Part shown: in pieces, positions 24,044 through 33,361 of the stretch | Numbering within the stretch: the first letter of the stretch is position 1 | Layout: the number at the start of each line of letters is the position of its first letter | NCBI GenBank assembly: GCA_045531955.1 | Contig: JAZSFC010000047.1 | Coordinates: forward strand, 1-64,000 | DNA: 64,000 nt | Reading direction: 5' to 3' | Source: SIG299 sp045531955 | GTDB taxonomy: Bacteria > Bacillota > Clostridia > Lachnospirales > Lachnospiraceae | The notes under the pieces: generated by a model | Databases searched by the model: none | The model's input: the letters and a program-made list of their open reading frames with translations, nothing else | What the model was told of the DNA's origin: nothing | Made by a program: the position numbers and the translations under genes

Positions 24044-25498
24044 TTACTTTTTTCCGGTCAAAGAAACCTCTATCATCATTTCCCGCAAACCGTCTTCTGC
24101 CTTACGCAACAGTTTTACCTGCACGATTTCTCTGATACTCCGTTCCAGTATCAAATCTGAAAATCCACGGATTCCATCCACGGCTTCTCCTCCGACAGAT
24201 ACCAAAATATCGCCTGCTTTAATTCCGGCTGCCAATGCAGGAGATGCATTGTCCACCTCTCTGACATACACACCGTTTTCCAGGCTGTACTCCTGTTTCA
24301 AATTTTTCGGAATATCCTGTCCTTTAATACCAAAATACGCACGTTCTGCATTATTTAGAAGTTTTACAATGACTCCACGGATAGAATCCAACGATATTGC
24401 CGTAAAAATACCATCGGATGGATTCGCCTTATGGTTATGGGTAATCAACCCTAAAATCTTTCCTTCCAGGTTAACCACAAAGCCATAGCCCTGTGGATAC
24501 TCTGTAATGTTAGTTGTAAAATAAGATACTTCACCATCCGTTACAGGAACCGTTCCTCCAAGACTTGTAATCATTCCAAATTCCATGGAACCTTCATAGC
24601 CGTTCGGCGCGCCCAATGCAATGACCGGCGTACCTGTCACAATCTCTCCGGCTTCCGCAAAAAGTCCCATAGTAATCTGTTCCATTAATTCCGTCGGAAT
24701 ATTATTCAGCGAAACCGCAATCACGGCCAGTCCGTAGTCCCGGTCCATAGAATAAATTCTTCCGGGTATCACTGCTTCTCCAAAAAAGACATCAATGGCA
24801 TTCGCACCGGTAAATTGCTCTGTACCCACCAGAATCAGTAAATCCACACCATCATTTCCCAGCACAATGCCGGTAGTTCTGGTACGTTTTTCATATACCT
24901 CCTGGAACCAGTCCACGCCCTGTTCAATAGCTTCCACCGTCACAAAAGCATCCGACACTTCCTCTGCCACTTTACGGATTGCATCATAAATCTGTAAATA
25001 TGTGTCTATCGGCGTTGGCTCCGGAGTCAGTTCGGCATCCGGCGTTACTTCCGGTGTCGGTTCCGCATCCTTGGTTGGTTCCGGTGTTACTTCCGGTACA
25101 TTGGTAGGCTCCGGTGTTTCTTCCGCTCCCTGCGTCGGTATTTCTGTCGGTGCCACAGTTGAACTAATCGGTTTTGTCGGTTCTGCCGTAGGCTCCGGAG
25201 TCGGAGTTTCTGTTGGCTTCACCGGCTTTAGTGTCGGAGTAATAGGAATCCGGGTAGGTTCCGTAGGCTTTGGAAGCACTACTTCCTGCCTCTTATCTTC
25301 AATACCAAGCAAATCCTTCAGATAATCTCCGGACAATAAATATGCTGCATGAGCTACCACACCGAATATCACTGCCATACAAACAACAAACGCTAACATT
25401 CCCAGACGTTTTAACCACTTTTTCTTCCTCTTCGGAACAATTTTTTCATTGATAAACTGATAATCTTCCGTTCGTTTTTCTTTCAGTTCTTCTGTCAT
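24044..25498 (-). CDS. Membrane-anchored trypsin-like/PDZ protein, probably inactive protease
   Basis: 484 residues from the ATG at 25498 (GGAGAGG site 5 bases upstream; a GTG at 25504 overlaps that site). A basic cytoplasmic tail, one membrane helix (about 31-55), then a ~90-residue linker rich in Pro-Thr-Glu (repeats such as PEPT), a trypsin-like domain (about 175-380) and a PDZ domain (about 388-480). The fold matches S1C (HtrA/DegP), but the residues do not: the TNxHV histidine motif is replaced by LILVGTEQ, and the GNSGGP serine loop by EYPQGYGF. The Asp of the DLAV motif is still there (RDYGLAV). So it likely binds rather than cuts. It sits directly after a sensor kinase and regulator, suggesting a role in cell-envelope signalling. 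Confidence 0.82.
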   Translation of the reverse strand: MTEELKEKRTEDYQFINEKIVPKRKKKWLKRLGMLAFVVCMAVIFGVVAHAAYLLSGDYLKDLLGIEDKRQEVVLPKPTEPTRIPITPTLKPVKPTETPTPEPTAEPTKPISSTVAPTEIPTQGAEETPEPTNVPEVTPEPTKDAEPTPEVTPDAELTPEPTPIDTYLQIYDAIRKVAEEVSDAFVTVEAIEQGVDWFQEVYEKRTRTTGIVLGNDGVDLLILVGTEQFTGANAIDVFFGEAVIPGRIYSMDRDYGLAVIAVSLNNIPTELMEQITMGLFAEAGEIVTGTPVIALGAPNGYEGSMEFGMITSLGGTVPVTDGEVSYFTTNITEYPQGYGFVVNLEGKILGLITHNHKANPSDGIFTAISLDSIRGVIVKLLNNAERAYFGIKGQDIPKNLKQEYSLENGVYVREVDNASPALAAGIKAGDILVSVGGEAVDGIRGFSDLILERSIREIVQVKLLRKAEDGLREMMIEVSLTGKK

Positions 25499-25531
25499 AT
25501 ACACCTCTCCATTGTCCTGCCTTGCCGTTTA

Positions 25532-26932
25532 TTACGCCTGTGGCAGGGAAAAAATGAATTCTGTTCCAACACCTTCTGTACTTACTACGGAGATATTTTC
25601 TTCATGTGCCGTAATAATTTCCTTTACGATAGACAATCCCAAACCGGTACCTTTTTTATCCTTACCTCTGGAGATATCCGTTTTATAAAAACGATCCCAA
25701 ATACGGCCAAGACTCTCTTTCGGAATACCAATTCCGTAGTCTTTTACCGCAATTACTACTTTGTTTCCTTTTTCTTCCGTAGTAATACGGATGGAAGATT
25801 CCGGATTACTGAATTTTCCCGCATTATCAATTAAATTGTATAAAACCTGCTGAATCTTATCCATATCAGCCCTGACAAACTGCTCTTTTTCGGAAAATAC
25901 CAGATTCAGCACCAGTTTCTTTTTCTTAAAGGTTCCTTCAAAAGACAACGCAATCTGCTTAATCATCTGATTAATATCAAACTCCGTCTTATGGAGAATA
26001 ATTCCGTTATCGTCAAAACTGTTTAGTTCCAGTAAATTAGATGTCAGCTTTGTCAAACGTTCTGTTTCAAATATAACAATATCTAAATACTTTTCCTGAA
26101 GCTCCGGCGGAATAGTGCCGTCTTTAATTGCTTCAATGTATCCTTTGATAGAAGTTAACGGGGAACGGAAATCATGAGACACATTGGACACAAACTTACG
26201 TTGCGCATCATCCGCATTTTTCAGTTTATCTCCCATATACTGAATGGTATTTCCAAGTTCCCGGTATTCCTCCGATGCAGAAAGTTCCAAAGGCTCTTTA
26301 AAATTCCCCCGCGAAAACTTCTTTGCAGCTTCTGCCATCCGTTTCACCGGCACGGCAGTCATACGGTAAAACAACAAAAATACAGCTAATAAAACAGGTT
26401 GGAAAACCAAATATGCAATGTTGGCAAAATCCAGATAAAAAACACTTTCCGTTTCCACCCGGCTCATCGGCACAGATAATACCAGTTGCCCTCTATTGAC
26501 ATAATCGCTGATAATCGGCACCAAAACACATAGCATCGGCTCTGACATGATTCCTCTAAAGTATACATTTTCCTGAAATGTTGTTTCCATGAAGGATGCA
26601 TCCGCTTCCATGAGAGAAAAACCGTTCGCAGTATGTTCAGAGTCCATCACTACCAGACCGTTTTTGCTGACCAGCCATACTCTGGTATCCGTCATGGCTC
26701 CATATAATTCCAGCTGCATTGATAAGTCATTATAATCAATATTTTGTTTATAGTACTCCAACAAATAGTCGGATACATACGCTGTACCATCCTGATACAG
26801 TTCCTCTTTTGTTTCGGAAAGCATCTTATCCTGCATAAGATCAAGTCCAACGGTATTCAAGATAACAAACAAGGATACCGATACGGCCACAAACAGAATC
26901 AACAGCTTCCACAGAAGGGAAAAATGCTTCAT
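25532..26932 (-). CDS. Sensor histidine kinase of an OmpR-type two-component system
   Basis: 466 residues. Membrane helices at about 8-28 and 170-191 border an extracellular sensor region; a HAMP linker (about 192-245) follows. The HisKA box SHDFRSPLTSIKGY has the phosphorylated His253. The ATPase part has the N box YNLIDNAGKFS, G1 DYGIGIPKE and G2 GTGLGLSIVKEI. It overlaps the response regulator gene by four bases (ATGA), so the pair is translationally coupled. Signal unknown; the downstream PDZ protein may feed into it. Confidence 0.95.
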   Translation of the reverse strand: MKHFSLLWKLLILFVAVSVSLFVILNTVGLDLMQDKMLSETKEELYQDGTAYVSDYLLEYYKQNIDYNDLSMQLELYGAMTDTRVWLVSKNGLVVMDSEHTANGFSLMEADASFMETTFQENVYFRGIMSEPMLCVLVPIISDYVNRGQLVLSVPMSRVETESVFYLDFANIAYLVFQPVLLAVFLLFYRMTAVPVKRMAEAAKKFSRGNFKEPLELSASEEYRELGNTIQYMGDKLKNADDAQRKFVSNVSHDFRSPLTSIKGYIEAIKDGTIPPELQEKYLDIVIFETERLTKLTSNLLELNSFDDNGIILHKTEFDINQMIKQIALSFEGTFKKKKLVLNLVFSEKEQFVRADMDKIQQVLYNLIDNAGKFSNPESSIRITTEEKGNKVVIAVKDYGIGIPKESLGRIWDRFYKTDISRGKDKKGTGLGLSIVKEIITAHEENISVVSTEGVGTEFIFSLPQA

Positions 26933-27669
26933 CGGCTCTTTACCTCAAACTTATAACCAATACCCCACACGGTGGCGATACTCCAGTTTTCACGGTCTTT
27001 TATTTTTTCACGGAGACGCTTTACGTGAACATCCACGGTTCTGGTATCACCCACATACTCATAGCCCCAAATATGATCCAGTAACTGTTCCCTTGTAAAC
27101 ACCTGATTCGGATGGGATGCTAAGAAATATAAAAGCTCCAATTCCTTCGGAGGCATCTCCACCGTATGTCCCAAATAGGTTACGGAATAGTTGGTCTGAT
27201 TTACCAGCAAATCCGGATATTCCACATACTCACCACTTTGGGCATTCGGTGCCATGTTAGCCTGGATATTGCCTGTAGCAACCGGTTCTTCCTTCACCGG
27301 CTGGAACCGGCGGAGTACTGCTTTTACCCTTGCCACCAGTTCTTTAGAGTCAAACGGCTTAATCATATAGTCATCCGCCCCCAGTTCAAGTCCCAGTACC
27401 TTGTCGAAGATTTCTCCCTTGGCAGATAACATAATAATTGGCACGGAGGAAGTTTTTCTCACCGTACGGCAAACCTCATAACCGTCAATGCCCGGCAACA
27501 TCAAATCCAGTAGAATCAGATTTGGCTGAAACTCTTCAAAAGCTTTCAAGGCCTCTTCTCCATCCTCCACCATACGGGTTTCAAAACACTCCTTGGTAAG
27601 GTAGAGGGAAATCAGTTCTGCAATATTGGTATCATCATCCACAATAAGAATTTTCTGCTTGGTTGCCAT
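26929..27669 (-). CDS. OmpR/PhoB-type response regulator
   Basis: 246 residues. Receiver domain 1-120 with the acidic pair at 11-13, phosphoacceptor Asp55 (LLDLMLPG), the Thr/Ser switch in PIIMLSAKG and Lys in MIKPFDSKEL. A linker rich in Asn/Gln (about 130-150) precedes the winged-helix DNA-binding domain (about 150-246; ELLYFLASHPNQVFTREQLLDHIWGYEYVGDTRTVDVHVKRLREK). Strong AGGAGG site. Its upstream region holds the palindromic element at 27708-27839. Confidence 0.95.
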   Translation of the reverse strand: MATKQKILIVDDDTNIAELISLYLTKECFETRMVEDGEEALKAFEEFQPNLILLDLMLPGIDGYEVCRTVRKTSSVPIIMLSAKGEIFDKVLGLELGADDYMIKPFDSKELVARVKAVLRRFQPVKEEPVATGNIQANMAPNAQSGEYVEYPDLLVNQTNYSVTYLGHTVEMPPKELELLYFLASHPNQVFTREQLLDHIWGYEYVGDTRTVDVHVKRLREKIKDRENWSIATVWGIGYKFEVKSR

Positions 27670-27707
27670 GATATGTCCTCCTATTTTCTACTCTTTAATA
27701 TCCCCAT

Positions 27708-27839
27708 AAAAAATTTTAATTTTCCGGACACGCTCCCGCTCAATGTGAGACGTAACAGTACTAAGTTCGTGAAACTGACCGTTGCATCACCTCACTAAGT
27801 ACTGACGTCTCCCAACGGTCCTTGCAAATTAAAATTTTT
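27708..27839. repeat. Palindromic element with interleaved stems between mutS2 and the response regulator
   Basis: AT-rich outer arms (27708-27723 with 27826-27839, AAATT..AATTT type). Inside are two complementary pairs in interleaved order: GAGACGT..CAGTACT (27747-27762) with AGTACTGACGTCTC (27798-27811), and GACCGTTG (27777-27784) with CAACGGTC (27813-27820). This A-B-A'-B' order is a pseudoknot in RNA. The same order is seen in the element at 47871-48071. It lies in a 236-base gene-free gap and would be transcribed if mutS2 reads through. Confidence 0.7.
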
Positions 27840-27905
27840 CATTGTGGATGTTGAAACTGTATAAAGTAACAAGGACAGATTCCTGACACAAGCAGAATAG
27901 TCCGA

Positions 27906-30278
27906 TTACTTAAATTCTACTATAGTTACCCCCTGATCGCCTTCTCCGAAAGCGCCAAGGCGGTAGCTCTTAACATATTTGGTTCTCTTAAGATGTGCAT
28001 GCACCGCATCCTTCAATGCGCCGGTACCGCGTCCGTGAATAATCGTCACCTGGCTTAAATGCGACAAATACGCATCATCCAGATACTTATCCAGTTCCGG
28101 CAACGCTTCATCCACGCGCATACCGATAAGATTTAAATCCGTGCGGATGGTCATGGCCTTGCTCATCTTGATTTTACCGCTCTGGGTATTCTTCTTATCC
28201 GGCTCTTCCTTTTTCTCCCTGCCAATCCACTGGATGTCTTTTTTATTCACCTGGGTCTGCATCACACCCATCTGTACGGTTAAATCACCCTTGGCATTCG
28301 GAAGGGTCACCACTTTACCTTCTAAGTTAAAGCTGAGCACCATAACGGTGTCACCTACCTGCAGTTCTTTGCTGTCCACCGGATTCTGGTTCATCTTCTT
28401 GCGGACTGCCAGTTTCTTATCCTTTTCCCCAAGCTGTTCCCGAAGGGCAGAACGCTCCAGCTCCATTTCGCGGTTATTGCCGGACATGCCCCACTTGTTA
28501 AACTTCTTGATAGTTTCGTCGGCATAATCCTTTGCCTTTTGAAGAATGTCCCTTGCCTCCTCGTTCGCCTCACGAAGAATTCTCTCCTTAGCATTATCCA
28601 GACGGTCATACTTTTCCGCCAAGCGCTTCTTCAGGGTTTCGATTTCCGCCTTATATTCGTCAATCTGGCGCTTTTCTGCCTCCATGGCAAGACGCTTTTC
28701 CTCCAGGCCCGAAATTACATCCTCGAAGCTTTGGTCATTACTGCCGATGTATTCCCGTGCCTCCTCGATAATATCATCGGAAAGTCCCAGCTTGGAAGAA
28801 ATAGCAAACGCATTACTCTTTCCCGGAATACCGATCAACAGACGATAGGTCGGACGCAGGGTTTCCACACTGAACTCACAACAGGCATTGGAAACACCCG
28901 GCGTGGACAGTGCATAAATCTTAAGCTCACTATAATGTGTTGTCGCCACGGTTCTGGTGCCGCGACGGTGTAAATTCGATAAAATCGCCATGGCAAGAGC
29001 CGCACCCTCGGTAGGGTCTGTTCCTGCACCAAGCTCGTCAAACAGGCATAAAGAGTTCTCATCTGCCTGCTGCAAAATACGAACCGTATTGGTCATATGG
29101 GAGGAGAAGGTGGAGAGACTCTGCTCAATGCTCTGCTCATCTCCGATGTCCGCAAATACTTCCTTAAACACGGATAATTCCGAGCCGTCAAAGGCCGGAA
29201 TATGCAGACCTGCCTGCCCCATCAGGGTAAAGAGGCCTACGGTCTTTAAGGTAACGGTTTTACCACCGGTATTCGGACCGGTAATCACCAATAAATCAAA
29301 TTCATCTCCAAGATAAATATCAATCGGAACAACCACCTTGCTGTCAATCAGCGGATGACGTCCCTTCTTGATATTGATATAACCCCTGTCGTTAAACACA
29401 GGTTCACTGGCTTTCATTGCCTTGGCAAGAGACGCTCTGGCAAAGATGAAGTCTAACTCAATCAGGGTATCAATGTTATACTTTAAATCTTCCGTATGAA
29501 CCGCCGCCTGGGCACTTAAATCTGCTAAAATCTTTTCGATTTCCTTTGCTTCCTTCAGCATCAGTTCACTGAGTTCGTTGTTTAACTTAACAACCGCAGC
29601 AGGCTCCATAAACACGGTAGAACCCTTGGCAGACTGGTCATGAATCAGACCGTTAAACTGCCCCTTGTATTCCTGCTTCACCGGCAGACAATAACGGCCG
29701 TTTCGCATGGTAACCAGGCTGTCCTGCAACATCCCCTTCGTTTCCTGGGAGCTGACGATGCTGCTTAACTGGTCGCGGATTTTATCCGCCGTAATCTTCA
29801 TGGAACGACGTACACTCTTCAGTCCCGGACTGGCATCATCTGCAATTTCTTCCTCAGACAAAATACAACGCATAATCTCGTTGTTTAATACAGATAACGG
29901 TTCCAACATGGAGAACCGCTCCGAAAGGGAATCCTCCGGCTGCTCCTCAGTAACCTTACCGCCGTAGTTTTTTACCCGTAGTGTTGCCGTAAGCACCGAG
30001 CTCAGCTTCAGTAATTCACCGGCAAGCAAAGAAGACCCAACCTCCAACAGCTTCAATGCACCGCGGATATCCGGCACACCGTTAAAGGAAAGGCTTCCCT
30101 TCTGGTAAATGCGGAGCAGGGCGTCTCTGGTTTCCTGCTGCATTACTTTAATTGTTTCCAAATCGGTTTGCGGAACCAATTTTCCGCAAAGCGCCCGTCC
30201 CATTTCGGAACCGGCATATTTCTTTAACTGTTCAATGATTTTGTCATATTCCAGTGTTTTTAATGCTCTTTCATTCAT
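27906..30278 (-). CDS. mutS2: Endonuclease MutS2
   Basis: 790 residues from the ATG at 30278, the usual MutS2 start (MNERALKTLEYDKI); starts 36-39 bases upstream are also in frame but not family-like. The MutS core and clamp regions are present, with the Walker A motif GPNTGGKT (near 330), Walker B LCLFDELGAGTDP and the signature THYSELK. A long coiled coil (about 510-640) and a C-terminal Smr nuclease domain (about 715-790; GMRVDEALPELDKYL, IIHGRGTGAL) complete it. MutS2 acts on recombination intermediates and in ribosome collision rescue rather than mismatch repair. Confidence 0.96.
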   Translation of the reverse strand: MNERALKTLEYDKIIEQLKKYAGSEMGRALCGKLVPQTDLETIKVMQQETRDALLRIYQKGSLSFNGVPDIRGALKLLEVGSSLLAGELLKLSSVLTATLRVKNYGGKVTEEQPEDSLSERFSMLEPLSVLNNEIMRCILSEEEIADDASPGLKSVRRSMKITADKIRDQLSSIVSSQETKGMLQDSLVTMRNGRYCLPVKQEYKGQFNGLIHDQSAKGSTVFMEPAAVVKLNNELSELMLKEAKEIEKILADLSAQAAVHTEDLKYNIDTLIELDFIFARASLAKAMKASEPVFNDRGYINIKKGRHPLIDSKVVVPIDIYLGDEFDLLVITGPNTGGKTVTLKTVGLFTLMGQAGLHIPAFDGSELSVFKEVFADIGDEQSIEQSLSTFSSHMTNTVRILQQADENSLCLFDELGAGTDPTEGAALAMAILSNLHRRGTRTVATTHYSELKIYALSTPGVSNACCEFSVETLRPTYRLLIGIPGKSNAFAISSKLGLSDDIIEEAREYIGSNDQSFEDVISGLEEKRLAMEAEKRQIDEYKAEIETLKKRLAEKYDRLDNAKERILREANEEARDILQKAKDYADETIKKFNKWGMSGNNREMELERSALREQLGEKDKKLAVRKKMNQNPVDSKELQVGDTVMVLSFNLEGKVVTLPNAKGDLTVQMGVMQTQVNKKDIQWIGREKKEEPDKKNTQSGKIKMSKAMTIRTDLNLIGMRVDEALPELDKYLDDAYLSHLSQVTIIHGRGTGALKDAVHAHLKRTKYVKSYRLGAFGEGDQGVTIVEFK

Positions 30279-30328
30279 ACTATACTCTTTTCTAAGCAGG
30301 CTGCTTGCCTGCATCACACTACAAATCC

Positions 30329-30832
30329 CTAGGCTTTTGCCTCATCCCAGGTATGGCGGTGCAGCTGTCCCTTCATGTTCATGCCCTCGAAATTATTCTG
30401 ACGAAGTGCCTCGTACAGCATAATTGCCACAGAATTTCCAAGGTTTAAGGAACGGATGTCACCAATCATCGGAATACGCACCGAAGTTTCCGGATACTGT
30501 AACAGAATTTCCTCCGGAATACCTGCACTTTCCTTGCCGAACATAATATAATCATCCGGGCCGTATTCCACATGGGTATAGGCCTTTTCTGCCTTCGTTG
30601 TTGCCATATAAATCTTTGCTCCCGGATTTTTCTCCAGAAACTCCTCAAAGTTCTTATATACTGCCAGATCTAAATCTTTCCAGTAATCCATACCGGCACG
30701 GCGAACCGCTTTGTCACTGATATCAAAGCCCAAAGGCTCAATCAGATGCAGTTTTGTTCCTGTTGCCACACAGGTGCGGCCGATATTTCCTGTATTTGCC
30801 GGAATTTCCGGCTCCAATAAAACTATATTCAT
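30329..30832 (-). CDS. trmL: tRNA (cytidine/uridine-34-2'-O)-methyltransferase TrmL
   Basis: 167 residues of the SPOUT fold. Motifs: EIPANTGNIGRTC (9-21), the MFGKESAGIPEEIL loop (about 98-111) and RIPMIGDIRSLNLGNSVAIMLYEALRQ, which form the knotted SAM site. It modifies the wobble nucleotide of tRNA-Leu isoacceptors. Eight bases after the AIR-synthase-like gene, GGAAG site. Confidence 0.94.
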   Translation of the reverse strand: MNIVLLEPEIPANTGNIGRTCVATGTKLHLIEPLGFDISDKAVRRAGMDYWKDLDLAVYKNFEEFLEKNPGAKIYMATTKAEKAYTHVEYGPDDYIMFGKESAGIPEEILLQYPETSVRIPMIGDIRSLNLGNSVAIMLYEALRQNNFEGMNMKGQLHRHTWDEAKA

Positions 30833-30840
30833 AGTCTTCC

Positions 30841-31833
30841 TTATTTCCTCTCAAACGTTCTTGCCTTTTCATATTCATCCACACGGTTCGGCTCTAAAAA
30901 TCTGGTCTCGTCTTCGTTAATAAGAACCCTGTCATTACCATCGTTCATTCTTCCGATAACTGCTGCAGAAATACCTGCTTCTTTCAGAGCCTTAATTGCC
31001 GCCGCACTGTCATGGGTTAAGAATAACAGTGCGCCGTCTCCCTTCAGCTGATACGGATTCACGTCGAAATACTCACAAATTTCCACCGTTTCCTGATAAA
31101 TCGGAATCTTCTTTAAGTCAAGCTCCACGCCGGCACTAAGACGCTCGCAAAGCTCCCAGACAGCGCCGAACACGCCGCCCTCTGCCACGTCATGCATATG
31201 ACGGATGCCAAGCTTCTTTAATACTTTTATTTCCGGAAGCACAGAAATTTCCGTATCTCTTGCTACCGCTTTGTCAATAAAAGTATACGTATAACGTTCA
31301 TGAAGATTTTCTCTATAATACTTTGCAAGAAGTGCTGCCCCGGCAAGACCGGCAGACTTTGTCATCACAAGGTCACTGCCGTATACGTTTTCCTCTAATG
31401 TCATAACTGCAGAGGTGCTTCCCATGGCAGTTACGGAAATTACCGGTTCCGTAACAAAAGCACTTACCTGGGTATGACCGTTTGCCAATACAACCTCGGA
31501 TTCTTCACACGCAGACACTACTTCCTTCACCAAATCTTTTAATACGGTTTCTTCCGCAGTTTCCGGAAGCATCAGCTGTACCGTTACCGCATCTGTAGTT
31601 GCACCGGATGCAGCCAGGGAATTACATGCCCGTTTTACTGCAACTGCTGCCAGCCCTTCCTCGGCACCGGAAAGGGTTGTACAGGACGCAGCCATGACAC
31701 CTGTGTTTTCTTTTGGTGCAAACAATCCCGCATCGCTGCCGATTGCCGCTTTAGAAACCACACCCTCCTGTTTATTCACTGTTTTAATTACAGACCGCTT
31801 TAATACAGCCTCTGATACTTTTCCTGCTTTCAT
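30841..31833 (-). CDS. AIR synthase-related (HypE/ThiL-fold) protein
   Basis: 330 residues. The N-terminal half has the PurM-like AIRS fold with GSDAGLFAP and AVAVKRACNSLAASGATTDAVTVQ, and the C-terminal half has DLVMTKSAGLAGAALLA, MHDVAEGGVFGAVWELC and LKGDGALLFL. These resemble HypE, but the C-terminal cysteine of true HypE (PRIC) is missing. No hydrogenase maturation gene is near, so its ATP-dependent reaction is unknown. It is common in this bacterial group as a lone HypE-like protein. GAGGAG site. Confidence 0.85.
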   Translation of the reverse strand: MKAGKVSEAVLKRSVIKTVNKQEGVVSKAAIGSDAGLFAPKENTGVMAASCTTLSGAEEGLAAVAVKRACNSLAASGATTDAVTVQLMLPETAEETVLKDLVKEVVSACEESEVVLANGHTQVSAFVTEPVISVTAMGSTSAVMTLEENVYGSDLVMTKSAGLAGAALLAKYYRENLHERYTYTFIDKAVARDTEISVLPEIKVLKKLGIRHMHDVAEGGVFGAVWELCERLSAGVELDLKKIPIYQETVEICEYFDVNPYQLKGDGALLFLTHDSAAAIKALKEAGISAAVIGRMNDGNDRVLINEDETRFLEPNRVDEYEKARTFERK

Positions 31834-31878
31834 GTCCTGTCTCCTCTGTTGTTGACTTTTTTCACCGACGCACTTATA

Positions 31879-31971
31879 CTAAAGAATATAAGCGAGCATA
31901 GGAAGAATCATGGCAAATACTAAAATAATTACAATTACACTTGCAAAAATTTGTCTTTTCTTTCTGTTCAT
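31879..31971 (-). CDS. 30-residue membrane miniprotein
   Basis: A very short frame: MNRKKRQ then a single hydrophobic helix (about residues 8-29) ending YIL and TAG at 31879. AAAGGAG ribosome binding site sits 10-16 bases before the ATG at 31971. Positive N-terminus puts it inside, giving one membrane segment. The layout recalls the stressosome-associated miniprotein Prli42 of Firmicutes, but that name is only a guess. It begins 48 bases from the divergent TPR-like gene and is followed by the AIR-synthase-like gene 45 bases later. Confidence 0.8.
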   Translation of the reverse strand: MNRKKRQIFASVIVIILVFAMILPMLAYIL

Positions 31972-31979
31972 TTTATATA
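31951..31979 (+). promoter_or_regulatory. Promoter of the rightward TPR-like gene, inside the miniprotein start
   Basis: TTGTCT (31951-31956), 17-base spacer, TATATA (31974-31979), 39 bases before the ATG at 32019. It overlaps the miniprotein's start and ribosome binding site on the other strand. Confidence 0.5.
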
Positions 31980-32018
31980 GTCTCCTTTCGAAATTAACCC
32001 TAAAGTGAGGTTCTGTTT

Positions 32019-32639
32019 ATGATACCTGTATTTTTTATAATAACCCTTTTGCTGGTTGTTTGGATCCATTACCAAAAACGCCGAACCGACCGCATTTCCT
32101 CCAAAAGCAGCGAAGCCTTCTGGGAACGGGAACGTCAGGCAAACCTGACCAGAAAAAAGGATATCTCCCATTTGGACTTTATTCATGTTCCGTTAAACGC
32201 GTTGCCGTTTCCGGAAACCGATTCCGAAGAAATATCCGATATCCAAAGGCACCTTATCAACCTTTCTGCCGGCAAGATTGTTAACTTCACCGGCATGAGC
32301 AATACCGACTTAAAGTTGCAATACGGAGCACCGAATATCAATCTTCTGATGGAGTATGATAAAAACTATCTGGAGCTGGTCCGCAGCTTATACCGCTACG
32401 GTAAACTCTTATATGAACAAGGTCTGGCAGACGAAGCTGCAACTGTTTTAAACTATGCCCTGTCCATTAAAACCGATATCAGTGCTAATTATACCTTACT
32501 TGCCACAATTTATAAAGAAAAAAATAATATAGAAGGCATTAATTCCGTAATTTCTGCCGCAGAAGAGCTTACTTCCATGACCAAAAAGGCTCTTCTTGCC
32601 AATTTAGTGGCTATACGGGACTCTTCCGTAGTTCAGTAA
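32019..32639 (+). CDS. Membrane-anchored TPR-like protein, function unknown
   Basis: 206 residues. Short N-terminal membrane helix (about 2-16) followed by a basic stretch (HYQKRRTDR), a middle region with DISHLDFIHVPLNALPFP, and a C-terminal helical-repeat part (about 110-195) with TPR-like turns (YRYGKLLYEQGLADEAATVLNYALSIKT, then NYTLLATIYKEKNN). Protein-binding scaffold by inference. GTGAGG site. Its last 36 bases overlap the convergent exonuclease gene. Confidence 0.75.
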   Translation: MIPVFFIITLLLVVWIHYQKRRTDRISSKSSEAFWERERQANLTRKKDISHLDFIHVPLNALPFPETDSEEISDIQRHLINLSAGKIVNFTGMSNTDLKLQYGAPNINLLMEYDKNYLELVRSLYRYGKLLYEQGLADEAATVLNYALSIKTDISANYTLLATIYKEKNNIEGINSVISAAEELTSMTKKALLANLVAIRDSSVVQ

Positions 32640-33311
32640 CAGCTTATCTATCAGCCGGGAAGCCTCGCTTTTGGAGAGGTCTTCCGTATGGTACTTATCT
32701 TCCAATTTGTGATATTTCAAAATAGCGTTCAGAAATGAACGCTGTTTTTGCGTCATCGGTTCTGTTTTCTTTGCCTTAAAAAACATCGGTACCGGTTCAA
32801 ATAACTCCGGCTCTTTGTTCATAGCTTTCAAACATTGATACAGTTCCACCGTCACCTTAGCATCTTCAAAGGCTCTGTGGGCACGCTCGTTGGTTAATCC
32901 GAAATGATGCACCATAGTTTCCAGCTTTTTATTCGGAAGCTCCGGGCATAACGCTCTGGAAAGCTTTAACGTATCAATGCCATAGAATTGCGGTTCTTCA
33001 TATCCGCACCGTCTGATGGCCTGTACCAGAAAGCTGTGGTCAAAGCTGATATTGTGGCCAAGCAGTACCGTATCACCCTCCATAAACTCAAGCCATGCTT
33101 TCACCGCTTCTGCTTCTTCCGGTGCATCCGCAAGCATCTCATCGGTAATTCCCGTAAGCTCTGTTATCCGCTCCGGTAACGGACGCCCCGGATTAATCAG
33201 CGTCCGGAACACCTCTCCCGTTGACCGCCGGAAAGCACCAATTTCTATAATTCGTTCTTTTTCCGGACTGATGCCCGTTGTTTCTACGTCGATGGCTATA
33301 ATTCCCTGCAT
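32604..33311 (-). CDS. DnaQ-type DEDDh 3'-5' exonuclease
   Basis: 235 residues. ExoI IAIDVETTG (Asp and Glu at about 6-8), ExoII GHNISFDHSFL near 89-99, ExoIII HRAFEDAKVT (His about 145, Asp about 150). This is the polymerase III epsilon-like family; a free-standing copy acts in repair or RNA end trimming. The C-terminal ~60 residues are an extra helical part. Starts 50 bases before the nth gene end; tail-to-tail overlap with the TPR-like gene. Confidence 0.92.
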   Translation of the reverse strand: MQGIIAIDVETTGISPEKERIIEIGAFRRSTGEVFRTLINPGRPLPERITELTGITDEMLADAPEEAEAVKAWLEFMEGDTVLLGHNISFDHSFLVQAIRRCGYEEPQFYGIDTLKLSRALCPELPNKKLETMVHHFGLTNERAHRAFEDAKVTVELYQCLKAMNKEPELFEPVPMFFKAKKTEPMTQKQRSFLNAILKYHKLEDKYHTEDLSKSEASRLIDKLLLNYGRVPYSH

Positions 33312-33361
33312 AAACTATCTCTCTTTCCGTTACTTGGCAGGCTGCTTATGCAACGCTGCCA

